DNA of 6,697 bases. It comes from Bacteroidales bacterium. GTDB lineage: Bacteria > Bacteroidota > Bacteroidia > Bacteroidales > UBA4181. The position numbers and the translations under genes are program-made. Positions within the stretch are counted from its first letter, which is position 1; the number at the start of each line of letters is the position of its first letter. Where the stretch lies: positions 1-6,697 of the forward strand of contig JAITTD010000078.1 of the NCBI GenBank assembly GCA_031287245.1, read 5' to 3'. Positions 1 through 5,660 of this stretch are shown here, piece by piece. Under the pieces are notes generated by a model. It searched no databases, was not told the origin of the DNA, and was given only the letters and a program-made list of their open reading frames with translations.

Positions 1-116
1 GAATCCACTACTATGATTTCGTCCGCCACGCCTTGCAGGGATTGCAGACAACGGGCAATGTTCCGTTCCTCGTTAAAGGTAATGATGACAGCTGATATTT
101 TCTTATTTTCCAACAT
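1..116 (-). CDS. Family 2 glycosyltransferase, N-terminal fragment
   Basis: The reverse complement opens with ATG at 116-114 and reads without a stop for 38 codons to the window edge, so only the N-terminus is present. The peptide begins MLENKKISAVIITFNEERNI and continues to DEIIVVDS. The pattern of a beta strand followed by TFNEERNI, a helix with RCLxSL, then DEIIVVDS is the typical start of a GT-A fold family 2 glycosyltransferase; it most resembles the WaaE/KdtX-like group of lipopolysaccharide core glucosyltransferases. Such enzymes transfer a sugar from a nucleotide-sugar donor at the cytoplasmic side of the inner membrane. The DxD and acceptor regions lie outside the window, so the substrate cannot be told. 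No clear TAnnTTTG promoter box is visible upstream. The family is well supported; the subfamily is a guess. Confidence 0.85.
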   Translation of the reverse strand, partial: MLENKKISAVIITFNEERNIARCLQSLQGVADEIIVVD

Positions 117-160
117 ATAGATACAATAATTACTGCTACATATTTTTTGAAAAAATGGCT

Positions 161-230
161 ACTAAACGAAGCTTCAAAAGTACCAATTGTACATTCGGTG
201 AGTGAAAATAGCCAGAAAAAGGTAATTTAC
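161..230 (-). pseudogene. Scar of a second DUF6922-AbiEii gene pair
   Basis: Three short blocks match the intact pair further right, in the same order and orientation. Positions 207-230 match 1767-1790 (22 of 24 bases), the start of the DUF6922 gene coding for KLPFSGY. Positions 171-204 match 1498-1530 with one mismatch and one 1-base indel, the 3' end of DUF6922 overlapping the start of abiEii. Positions 161-172 match 1458-1470 with one 1-base indel, in the abiEii region coding for FRLVG. The roughly 236 bp lying between the first two blocks in the intact pair are missing here, and so are about 28 bp between the second and third. The remnant lies directly downstream of uma2. It cannot encode either protein. 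An open frame still runs through it in fusion with an antisense frame of uma2, but this has no family likeness. Confidence 0.8.
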
Positions 231-257
231 AATATAAATTATTTGTAAAAATGTTTT

Positions 258-845
258 TCATACAGCAAATAAATCTTGTGCATCCATCTCCAAACCGGGC
301 AGGCATTGTACCGGTATCTTTACGTTGCCGGTGTATAGCGTGCCTTCGCTGTATTTGCCGTTGTCTTGCAGCAAAAACACCGTCACATCCTTGTCTTTGG
401 GGGCTATCGTCCAATATTCTTTTACGCCAGATGCTTCGTAGAGATTGAATTTGTCGTGCAGGTCGTATTTGCGCGTGGACGGCGAGAGCACCTCCACTAT
501 CATATCGGGAGCGCCCAAACAGCCGCGCTCTTCTAACTTCAACGGGTCGCATACCACAATGATGTCGGGTTGTACGACAGAATAAATCTGGTTGTCCGCT
601 TTTTCGCCATTTTTGGGCAAGCGCACATCAAAGGGGGCGGTAAACACCTTGCACGAGCCGTGGTTGCGATTGATGTGATTATACGCAGCGTTAAAAACAC
701 GTCCCACCACTCTCGCATGTGACAGCGTTGCCGCAGGCGACATCATTCTGATGAATCCATCAATCAGTTCGCGGCGTTTGTCGTCCCACCACGTCAGGTA
801 ATCCGCGTAGGTATATCGCCGATTCATATCCAAAACCAATTCCAT
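258..845 (-). CDS. Uma2 family (DUF820) PD-(D/E)XK nuclease-like protein
   Basis: This is a complete 195-residue protein, the usual size for the Uma2/DUF820 family, which has a restriction-endonuclease-like fold. Visible family marks are YTYADYLTW (11-19), ELIDG (26-30) with MSPA after it, VVQPDIIVVCD (90-100), ERGCLGAPD (106-114), VEVLSPST (117-124) and KFNLYEASGVKEYW (132-145). Asp94, Glu118 and Lys132 are the likely active-site set, judged from the family pattern. Uma2 proteins are predicted nucleases with no settled physiological role and are very abundant in cyanobacteria and some Bacteroidota. The start at 845 is favoured because AGAAGG lies 5 nt upstream at 851-856 and a -7 box TATCTTTG lies at 868-875; an internal ATG at residue 7 is the alternative. 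The gene follows abiEii by 74 nt and appears to have its own promoter. Confidence 0.88.
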   Translation of the reverse strand: MELVLDMNRRYTYADYLTWWDDKRRELIDGFIRMMSPAATLSHARVVGRVFNAAYNHINRNHGSCKVFTAPFDVRLPKNGEKADNQIYSVVQPDIIVVCDPLKLEERGCLGAPDMIVEVLSPSTRKYDLHDKFNLYEASGVKEYWTIAPKDKDVTVFLLQDNGKYSEGTLYTGNVKIPVQCLPGLEMDAQDLFAV

Positions 846-890
846 ACAATCCTTCTGTTTTACGCTACAAAGATAATATTTTTTTCATTA
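822..890 (-). repeat. Direct repeat, copy 2 (uma2 promoter and first codons)
   Basis: Positions 843-890 match 1851-1898 at 44 of 48 bases. The match continues into the coding start at 822-837 versus 1836-1850, after a 6-base length difference. It covers the -7 box, the untranslated leader, the ribosome binding site, the start codon and the codons for VLDMN of Uma2. Similarity fades about 30 nt before the abiEii stop on one side and after the sixth to eighth codon on the other. Confidence 0.85.
851..856 (-). promoter_or_regulatory. Shine-Dalgarno site of uma2
   Basis: The minus strand carries AGAAGG with 5 nt before the ATG at 845. A purine-rich site this good is not common in the window, and it decides the start of the Uma2 gene in favour of 845. 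The identical site at identical spacing precedes the leader ORF at 1853. Confidence 0.6.
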
Positions 891-899
891 AAAAACAGA
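868..899 (-). promoter_or_regulatory. Putative promoter of uma2
   Basis: On the minus strand, TATCTTTG (875-868) fits the Bacteroidales -7 consensus TAnnTTTG. A weak -33 match, TCTG (899-896), lies upstream with a 20-nt spacer. Transcription would start around 861-863, giving a leader of under 20 nt that contains the AGAAGG site. The -7 box is part of the block repeated at 1876-1883. Confidence 0.6.
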
Positions 900-919
900 A
901 AAAACTTTTTCGCAAAGGA

Positions 920-1546
920 TTAGGGCAGAGTATCACCATAATCTTTTATCGTTTTTTGTATTTTTGATTTTATTTCTTCCCATTGTACATTCGCAAGCAT
1001 CTCCGGCATTTTATTATCTTCTGCATCTTCAAAGTAGGTGAGACTTCTCATCACGTTGAAAACAGCGCCTTTGGGATACTTGGCACAATACAAATCCAAC
1101 ATTTGCTGTAGCGAAAAATGTTGTAACAAGAAATATACATCAATAAAATCTTTTTTAGATCCTCTGTTAGTAATGGCTTCCAACTTCATCGCAGCAATAT
1201 CTTTAAGTCCTGCCATTTTAACGCCTTCTTTTTGTACAGGCGGCTCTATCCACTCGTAAGGAAGCGTAACAATATCTACTTTTACTTTGTTTATTTCAAA
1301 TATATGTATGCGCAAGGTATTTTTTTGCGGAATAATTTCCAGCCCGGCATCTTCTACGGCTTCCACAATATCATCACGCGTAAGCGAAACGTTCCCAAAA
1401 AAAACCAAATCAACAGATTTTCGGTGTCCCAACTGCAAAGCAAGTGCCGTTCCGCCGACTAAACGGAAGCCTTTCAACACCGGCAATTGTTGCAATCGCT
1501 TCAAAAGTACCAATGTACATTCGGAGAGTGTAGTTGTTTGTAACAT
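920..1546 (-). CDS. AbiEii/AbiGii-type nucleotidyltransferase (toxin-like), altered active site
   Basis: This is a complete 208-residue protein of the DUF1814/AbiEii nucleotidyltransferase family, the toxin half of type IV-like toxin-antitoxin and abortive-infection systems; related MenT toxins transfer nucleotides to tRNA. Motif I is VGGTALALQLGHRKS (30-44) followed by VDLVFFG (45-51). The family normally has S-x-D-x-D here; Ser44 and Asp46 are present, but the second Asp is Val48 (codon GTT at 1405-1403). Later motifs look intact: VKVDIVTLP with Asp91, AAMKLEAITNR (118-128) with Lys121 and Arg128, and KKDFIDVYFLL with Asp133 and Asp136. The ATG at 1546 lies inside the 3' end of the DUF6922 gene, a 46-nt overlap in a different frame that implies co-expression. 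It may be catalytically weakened, or still active if the Val is tolerated. Family call firm, toxicity inferred. Confidence 0.85.
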   Translation of the reverse strand: MLQTTTLSECTLVLLKRLQQLPVLKGFRLVGGTALALQLGHRKSVDLVFFGNVSLTRDDIVEAVEDAGLEIIPQKNTLRIHIFEINKVKVDIVTLPYEWIEPPVQKEGVKMAGLKDIAAMKLEAITNRGSKKDFIDVYFLLQHFSLQQMLDLYCAKYPKGAVFNVMRSLTYFEDAEDNKMPEMLANVQWEEIKSKIQKTIKDYGDTLP

Positions 1547-1806
1547 CTGAATTGATTTTCGGGAGTTCCTGTTATTGTTGCAATGAACGACAATGATGTT
1601 CGTTCCAAACTGCGTAATTCAAGCGCAATTTCTTTTATTTTTTTCAGTCCATAATAATTGCAGATTGACAGCCAATCCACCCAACTGCCATAATCCAAAA
1701 CTCGTTCTACAACATAAGCCTGTTGTTGGTCTAAATCTATCTCGTCGGGCTTCACATCCCAAAAAAGATAGCCTGAAAAAGGTAATTTACTTTCCTGTAC
1801 TGTCAT
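1501..1806 (-). CDS. DUF6922-like small protein, probable partner or antitoxin of the AbiEii protein
   Basis: This is a 101-residue protein starting MTVQESKLPFSGYLFWDV and ending HSPNVHWYF. The LPF...FWDV opening, the RVLDYGSWVDWLSICNYYG block (47-65 approximately), KIKEIALELRSL and the ending with FRCYKQ near the C-terminus match my recollection of DUF6922, a Bacteroidota family usually encoded just upstream of an AbiEii-type nucleotidyltransferase. By position it is the presumed antitoxin or regulator; no DNA-binding domain is plainly visible. The ATG at 1806 is chosen over an upstream TTG at 1857 because residues from LPF onward carry the similarity. No Shine-Dalgarno site precedes this ATG; instead it forms an ATGA overlap with a 16-codon leader ORF, so translation is probably coupled. 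Its last 46 nt are shared with the start of the AbiEii gene. Confidence 0.75.
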   Translation of the reverse strand: MTVQESKLPFSGYLFWDVKPDEIDLDQQQAYVVERVLDYGSWVDWLSICNYYGLKKIKEIALELRSLERTSLSFIATITGTPENQFRCYKQLHSPNVHWYF

Positions 1807-1853
1807 TTTTTTACAAAAATTGATATTATTTTTACATTCATATCCAAAACCAT
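1803..1853 (-). CDS. 16-codon leader ORF derived from the start of uma2
   Basis: From ATG at 1853-1851 the minus strand reads MVLDMNVKIISIFVKK and stops with TGA at 1805-1803. That stop overlaps the ATG of the DUF6922 gene as ATGA. An AGAAGG site sits 5 nt upstream (1864-1859), identical in sequence and spacing to that of uma2. The peptide's MVLDMN matches the Uma2 start MELVLDMN apart from two codons, and the DNA upstream is the repeated promoter block, so this is probably the stump of a lost uma2 copy. It may now serve to deliver ribosomes to the DUF6922 start. Translation of the peptide is inferred from the site, not shown. Confidence 0.5.
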   Translation of the reverse strand: MVLDMNVKIISIFVKK

Positions 1854-1898
1854 ACAATCCTTCTTTTTTACACTACAAAGATAATGTTTCTTTCATTA
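1836..1898 (-). repeat. Direct repeat, copy 1 (uma2-type promoter and first codons)
   Basis: This is the partner of the block at 822-890: 44 of 48 bases agree over 1851-1898, plus the codons for VLDMN at 1836-1850. It begins about 16 nt after the stop of the DoxX/MauE gene and ends where the uma2 reading frame is lost, leading into the DUF6922 gene. Confidence 0.85.
1876..1883 (-). promoter_or_regulatory. Putative -7 box for the leader-DUF6922-abiEii operon
   Basis: The minus strand carries TATCTTTG, matching TAnnTTTG, 22 nt before the leader ATG at 1853. No convincing -33 element is seen at 19-21 nt; a TTTG at 1902-1899 is only 15 nt away. The box lies in the repeat shared with the uma2 promoter, so both operons may be driven alike. 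Confidence 0.5.
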
Positions 1899-1914
1899 CA
1901 AATGAAAAAAATGC

Positions 1915-3141
1915 TCATTTTTTTCGATAATTGAAAAAAACGAATACAGCCAGCGCAAACAGCGACAGCAGCAGGTAAAACAGCCGGCTGTCGGACACGT
2001 CTGTTCGGTGTTGCAGCGCATAGTTGAGCAGGTTGGGCGTCAACTCTTGAGCGTTGGGCATATCGTTGAAATGCCATTTGTCGATGACGGTTCCCTTTTC
2101 GAGGAGGACTAAGCCGGGGTTGGCGCGAATGACAGTTTTGAGGGCGATTCCGTCGGTGAGGCAAAAATCATAGGACAGCCCCAATCTCGTTTTCACCTCG
2201 TCTATCTCGTTTTGTAAGGAAGAGGTAAGGCAATAGAAGCCGTAACCGTTGTCGCGGCAGAATTGCGCAATAGAGTCCGCCTGTTTGAGCGCTTTTTGGT
2301 TGGCTTCGTCCAAGCGATATGCCACTAAAAGGAAGGTATAAGCCTCGCTGGACAACACCGCATCGGTAATGTCCTCGCCGGTGACGGACTCCGTTAAGGA
2401 AAAATCGTGAATCGGCGGTACGTAGCCCTTTTTCACCAACACCGATTTGGTATCCTTCCACGTCCAAGTGGAATCGTTCCACGGATAGTCATGTTCGGGA
2501 AATTCCTGTACTATGCCGTTTTTTTCGTAAAACAGCGTGGTGACGAACTCATCGCCCGGCATTCCTTCCGGAACCGTCATTCCTTGCGGGATGTCGGAGC
2601 CAATGCTGTATGGACGAAAGTCAAACAGCGGAAGATGCCGGTATCCATGAATGGAAATGCCGACAACTGCTACCGCAAAGGCTGCCACACAAATCCACTC
2701 TGTGAGCGGCGAATATACCGGTGCGATTTTCTTGCGGCGTACAAAAACCAGAACAGCCAGCGCCATCAACACGATATTTTTGTAAAACGTCTGCCAGTTG
2801 GTCAGTATCAACGCATCGCCGAAGCATCCGCAGTCCGTCACGGGATTGGTCAGCGCAAGGATGAAGGTGAGGGGAGTGTAGAACGCCATAAACAGCAACG
2901 CTGCCCATGCCGCAGTGTTCGTGCGCAAACGAAGCAACAAGGCAATACCTATAAGCGTTTCGGCGGCATTTTGCAACAGGGCAAGCGTAAATGCCAGCGG
3001 TGAAAGAAAAGTCAGGTGGAAAGCCGTGAAATAGTCAACAAACTTATACGTAGAACCAAGCGGATCAACGCCTTTCACGAAGCCCGAAAAAATAAATACT
3101 GCGCCCAACAGAATTCGCGCTATATCAACTAAAATTTTCAT
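1915..3141 (-). CDS. BT_3928-like DoxX/MauE membrane protein with thioredoxin-like tail
   Basis: This is a 408-residue inner-membrane protein. The first part is a DoxX/MauE-type four-helix domain: MKILVDIARILLGAVFIFSG (1-20) with FVKGVDPLGS after it, hydrophobic segments around 47-72 and 77-97, then the DCGCFGD motif (103-109; Cys104 and Cys106) typical of MauE-like proteins, and another helix around 120-135. A fifth hydrophobic segment follows near 150. A soluble domain then ends in a thioredoxin-like stretch (TFLLVAYRLD, and NPGLVLLEKGTVIDKWH near the end) with no CxxC, and a C-terminal membrane helix precedes NYRKK. The MauE relation suggests a redox or electron-transfer role, but the function is unknown. 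The frame is open further upstream to 3564, antisense to aroC; the start at 3141 is chosen because DoxX similarity begins there and a promoter sits just upstream. Confidence 0.85.
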   Translation of the reverse strand: MKILVDIARILLGAVFIFSGFVKGVDPLGSTYKFVDYFTAFHLTFLSPLAFTLALLQNAAETLIGIALLLRLRTNTAAWAALLFMAFYTPLTFILALTNPVTDCGCFGDALILTNWQTFYKNIVLMALAVLVFVRRKKIAPVYSPLTEWICVAAFAVAVVGISIHGYRHLPLFDFRPYSIGSDIPQGMTVPEGMPGDEFVTTLFYEKNGIVQEFPEHDYPWNDSTWTWKDTKSVLVKKGYVPPIHDFSLTESVTGEDITDAVLSSEAYTFLLVAYRLDEANQKALKQADSIAQFCRDNGYGFYCLTSSLQNEIDEVKTRLGLSYDFCLTDGIALKTVIRANPGLVLLEKGTVIDKWHFNDMPNAQELTPNLLNYALQHRTDVSDSRLFYLLLSLFALAVFVFFNYRKK

Positions 3142-3162
3142 TACAAGTATAATTTCAGGCAT

Positions 3163-3194
3163 CAAAAGTAGATGAAATTTTTCAAATATCCAAG
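3163..3194 (-). promoter_or_regulatory. Promoter of the DoxX/MauE gene
   Basis: On the minus strand, TACTTTTG (3170-3163) matches the Bacteroidales -7 box TAnnTTTG. CTTG (3194-3191) lies 20 nt upstream as a fair -33 element. It is 21 nt before the ATG at 3141, giving a short untranslated leader, and supports that start. Confidence 0.65.
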
Positions 3195-3267
3195 CCGTGA
3201 TAAGATTTTTTATAGAGAAAAGATAAGCAAAAATATGAAACCGGAAAATAAATTCCGATTTATTTTG

Positions 3268-3275
3268 TACTTTTG
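3268..3275 (+). promoter_or_regulatory. Putative -7 box of the aroC operon
   Basis: TACTTTTG matches TAnnTTTG and lies 29 nt before the TTG start of aroC. No TTTG or TTG is seen at the -33 distance, so the promoter may be weak or activator-dependent. Together with the promoter at 3163-3194 it makes this a divergent control region. Confidence 0.5.
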
Positions 3276-3304
3276 TGCGGTGAAATTTTGTAATTGATAA
3301 TTGC

Positions 3305-4288
3305 TTGAACAGTTTTGGAAGAATTTTTCGCGTAAGCATATTTGGAGAGTCGCATGGTTGCTGCGCTGGGGTTTGTATTGATGGCTGTCCTCCGGGTATT
3401 CCCATGTCCGAAAGCGACTTTGAGTATGATATGAGTCGGCGGCGTAGCGGTGCCTGCGGGACAACGCCACGCAAGGAAGCCGATATGACCCGCATCATGA
3501 GCGGTGTGTTCAATGGTTTTACCACAGGAAGTCCTGTTTTGTTGATGGTGGAGAATACCAACACTCGTTCGCAGGATTATTCACTGTTTTGCAACGTACC
3601 GCGCCCCGGTCATGCCGATTTTGTTGCCGGAAAGAAATATAAAGGATTTGCCGACTACCGTGGAGGTGGGCATTTTTCCGGACGACTCACCGCAGGCATA
3701 GTGATGGCGGGCGTTGTCGCAAAAAAAATCATTGCACCTGCTGTCATCGGTAGCCGGATTCTCGAAATAGGCGGAAAGGCAGATTGGCAGGATGTTATTG
3801 AGCAATGTGTGGCTACACATGATTCCGCAGGCGGAATTGTGGAATGTATGGTGAATGAATTACCGGTAGGTTGGGGCGAGCCGTTCTTCGACAGCGTTGA
3901 ATCCGTTATATCTCACGCAGTTTTTTCCGTGCCTGCTGTCAAAGGCATTGAATTTGGGGCAGGATTTGCTGCAGCCCGTATGCGCGGAAGCGAACACAAT
4001 GATATATTTACGGGAAAAGACGGCGCTACCGCCACTAACCACGCAGGAGGTATCAATGGCGGAATCACCAATGGCAATCCCATTGTTTTCAGGGTCGCCA
4101 TCAAACCGACCTCCTCTATTGCCCGTTTGCAGCAGACCACCAACATTAGCACCGGCGAAATGGTGTGTCTGGAAACGCCCGGACGTCACGATGCCTGCAT
4201 CACGCTGCGTGTACCGGCTGTGTTGGAAGCCGTAACTGCTATTTCGCTGGCTGATTTGAAAATGATCAGTGAAACAATTACAAATTAA
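3305..4288 (+). CDS. aroC: Chorismate synthase, short clostridial-type form
   Basis: This enzyme converts 5-enolpyruvylshikimate 3-phosphate to chorismate, the last step of the shikimate pathway, and needs reduced FMN. All three family signatures are visible: GESHGCCAGVCIDGCP (14-29), GHFSGRLTAGIVMAGVV (122-138) and GRHDACITLRVPAVLEAV (293-310). His17, His103 (RPGHADF) and Asp296 match the catalytic residues. At 327 residues it is about 30 shorter than usual (350-365); the shortening appears to lie around 156-176, before DSAGGIVE. The RPGHADF and GGGHFSGRLT wording resembles the Firmicutes form rather than the roughly 358-residue form I recall from Bacteroides. The start is TTG at 3305: no ATG or GTG follows the in-frame TGA at 3281, and the family opening begins here. 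It is followed after 25 nt by the dehydrogenase gene. Confidence 0.93.
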   Translation: MNSFGRIFRVSIFGESHGCCAGVCIDGCPPGIPMSESDFEYDMSRRRSGACGTTPRKEADMTRIMSGVFNGFTTGSPVLLMVENTNTRSQDYSLFCNVPRPGHADFVAGKKYKGFADYRGGGHFSGRLTAGIVMAGVVAKKIIAPAVIGSRILEIGGKADWQDVIEQCVATHDSAGGIVECMVNELPVGWGEPFFDSVESVISHAVFSVPAVKGIEFGAGFAAARMRGSEHNDIFTGKDGATATNHAGGINGGITNGNPIVFRVAIKPTSSIARLQQTTNISTGEMVCLETPGRHDACITLRVPAVLEAVTAISLADLKMISETITN

Positions 4289-4313
4289 AAGAGCTAAACA
4301 GTATATTATAAAT

Positions 4314-5594
4314 ATGAAAACCAAAGCAGTACGCTTATACGGGAAAAACGACCTTCGATTGGAAGAGTTTGAATTGCCCGACATCGGGGAAGATGAAATA
4401 TTGGCAAAAGTGGTTTCCGACAGCATTTGTATGTCAAGTTACAAAGCGGCACAGCAAGGCACCGACCACAAGCGCGTACCGGACGATGCGGCAGCAAATC
4501 CAGTCATGATCGGGCATGAGTTTTGTGGTGAGATCCTCGAAGTCGGCAAAAAATGGCAGAGTCAATTTCGCGCCGGCATGAAATTTTCTATCCAGCCAGC
4601 GCTGAACTACAAAGGAAGTCTTGACGCACCGGGCTATTCGTACCGTTACATTGGCGGAGATGCCACGTATATCGTCATTCCCAACGAGGTGATGGAAATG
4701 AATTGTTTGTTGGAATACACCGGCGACGCCTTCTTTTTGGGTTCGCTTGCAGAGCCGATGTCATGCGTGATTGGCGCTTTTCATGCCAGTTATCACACCC
4801 GCAACGGCGTGTATGTGCACGAAATGGGCATTAAAGAGGGGGGAAATATGGCTATTCTGGCGGGCGTTGGTCCGATGGGGCTGGCTGCCATCAATTATAT
4901 CATCCACAGTTCGCGTAAACCCGGCTTGATTGTAGTGACCGATATTGACGACGCCCGTCTGCAAAGAGCAGCTTCGCTATACACAGTGGAAGAGGCGGAA
5001 AAAAACGGTATAAAACTGATTTATCTCAACACCAAAGACACACCCGATGCGGAAAACCACCTGAAAGGACTGACAGGAAGCAAAGGTTTTGACGATGTTT
5101 TGGTATTTGCGCCGGTGAAACCGGTGGTAGAGATGGCAGACCGGCTCTTGGGCATGGACGGTTGTCTGAATTTCTTTGCTGGTCCTTCCGACACCGAATT
5201 TAAGGCTGAACTGAATTTTTACAATGTACACTATGCTTTCACGCACATTGTGGGCACCAGTGGCGGAAATACCGACGATATGATAGAAGCGCTGCAAATG
5301 ATGTCGGCAGGGACGGTGAATCCGGCAGCCATGATAACGCACATTGGCGGATTGAACGCCGTGATAGACACCACTAAAAATCTTCCGCATATTCCCGGCG
5401 GTAAGAAGTTGATTTACACTCATATCAATCTGGATTTGTTGGCACTTAATGAATTGGACCAGAAAAGCAATGAAAATCCGCTATTTGCGGGGCTGTCCAA
5501 AATAGTGACCGCCAACAACGGAATATGGTCGGCAGAGGCTGAACAATATCTGTTGGCTAACGCGCCAAAGATAAAGGATTCCGCTGATATATAA
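4314..5594 (+). CDS. Zinc-dependent medium-chain dehydrogenase, SorE-like (L-sorbose 1-phosphate reductase family)
   Basis: This is a 426-residue MDR-superfamily oxidoreductase. From memory of Klebsiella SorE the likeness is strong along the chain: KAVRLYGKNDLRLEEFELP at the start, GHEFCGEILEVGKKWQ (67-82), EVMEMNCLL, GSLAEPMSCVIGAF (143-156), GCLNFFAGP, NFYNVHYAFTH and GTSGGNTDDM. Cys39, His68-Glu69 and Glu147 are the likely catalytic zinc ligands; the four-Cys structural zinc loop of classical alcohol dehydrogenases is absent. The nucleotide-binding turn is GVGPMG (184-189). SorE reduces L-sorbose 1-phosphate to glucitol 6-phosphate with NAD(P)H, but no phosphotransferase or sorbose genes are nearby, so the substrate here is open. 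The ATG at 4314 matches the family start; an in-frame GTG at 4269 inside aroC is less likely. Probably cotranscribed with aroC. Confidence 0.85.
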   Translation: MKTKAVRLYGKNDLRLEEFELPDIGEDEILAKVVSDSICMSSYKAAQQGTDHKRVPDDAAANPVMIGHEFCGEILEVGKKWQSQFRAGMKFSIQPALNYKGSLDAPGYSYRYIGGDATYIVIPNEVMEMNCLLEYTGDAFFLGSLAEPMSCVIGAFHASYHTRNGVYVHEMGIKEGGNMAILAGVGPMGLAAINYIIHSSRKPGLIVVTDIDDARLQRAASLYTVEEAEKNGIKLIYLNTKDTPDAENHLKGLTGSKGFDDVLVFAPVKPVVEMADRLLGMDGCLNFFAGPSDTEFKAELNFYNVHYAFTHIVGTSGGNTDDMIEALQMMSAGTVNPAAMITHIGGLNAVIDTTKNLPHIPGGKKLIYTHINLDLLALNELDQKSNENPLFAGLSKIVTANNGIWSAEAEQYLLANAPKIKDSADI

Positions 5595-5609
5595 AAGGAT
5601 TGCCCGCAC

Positions 5610-5640
5610 TTGGAAATCTGAAGATTTTCATCTAATTTTG
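5610..5640 (+). promoter_or_regulatory. Promoter of the AAA-ATPase-like gene
   Basis: TTG at 5610-5612 and TAATTTTG at 5633-5640 fit the Bacteroidales -33 and -7 boxes with a 20-nt spacer. The -7 box ends 20 nt before the ATG at 5661. This is the best promoter on the plus strand. A 7-bp imperfect inverted repeat fills much of the spacer (5612-5629). Confidence 0.65.
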
Positions 5641-5660
5641 TCGTCTAAAAAAAAGATAAT

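Noticed and set aside
244..264. AT-rich inverted repeat at the end of uma2, considered as a terminator
   Set aside because: The arms TGTA/TACA and A/T runs pair only with a bulge, there is no GC stem, and the AT-rich setting makes chance likely.
136..552. Minus-strand open frame of 138 codons
   Set aside because: It overlaps the well-supported uma2 gene in another frame, is rich in Arg and Gln, and reads through the scar; only the scar residues resemble a known protein.
2407..3003. Plus-strand open frame of 198 codons
   Set aside because: It is antisense to the DoxX/MauE gene, with a basic, low-complexity composition and no recognisable motif.
3142..3564. Upstream extension of the DoxX/MauE frame
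   Set aside because: It is antisense to aroC and has no family likeness; the true start with a promoter just upstream is at 3141.
3860..4426. Minus-strand open frame of 188 codons
   Set aside because: It is antisense to aroC and the start of the dehydrogenase gene, both of which have clear motifs.
4977..5423. Minus-strand open frame of 148 codons
   Set aside because: It is antisense to the SorE-like gene and lacks family features.
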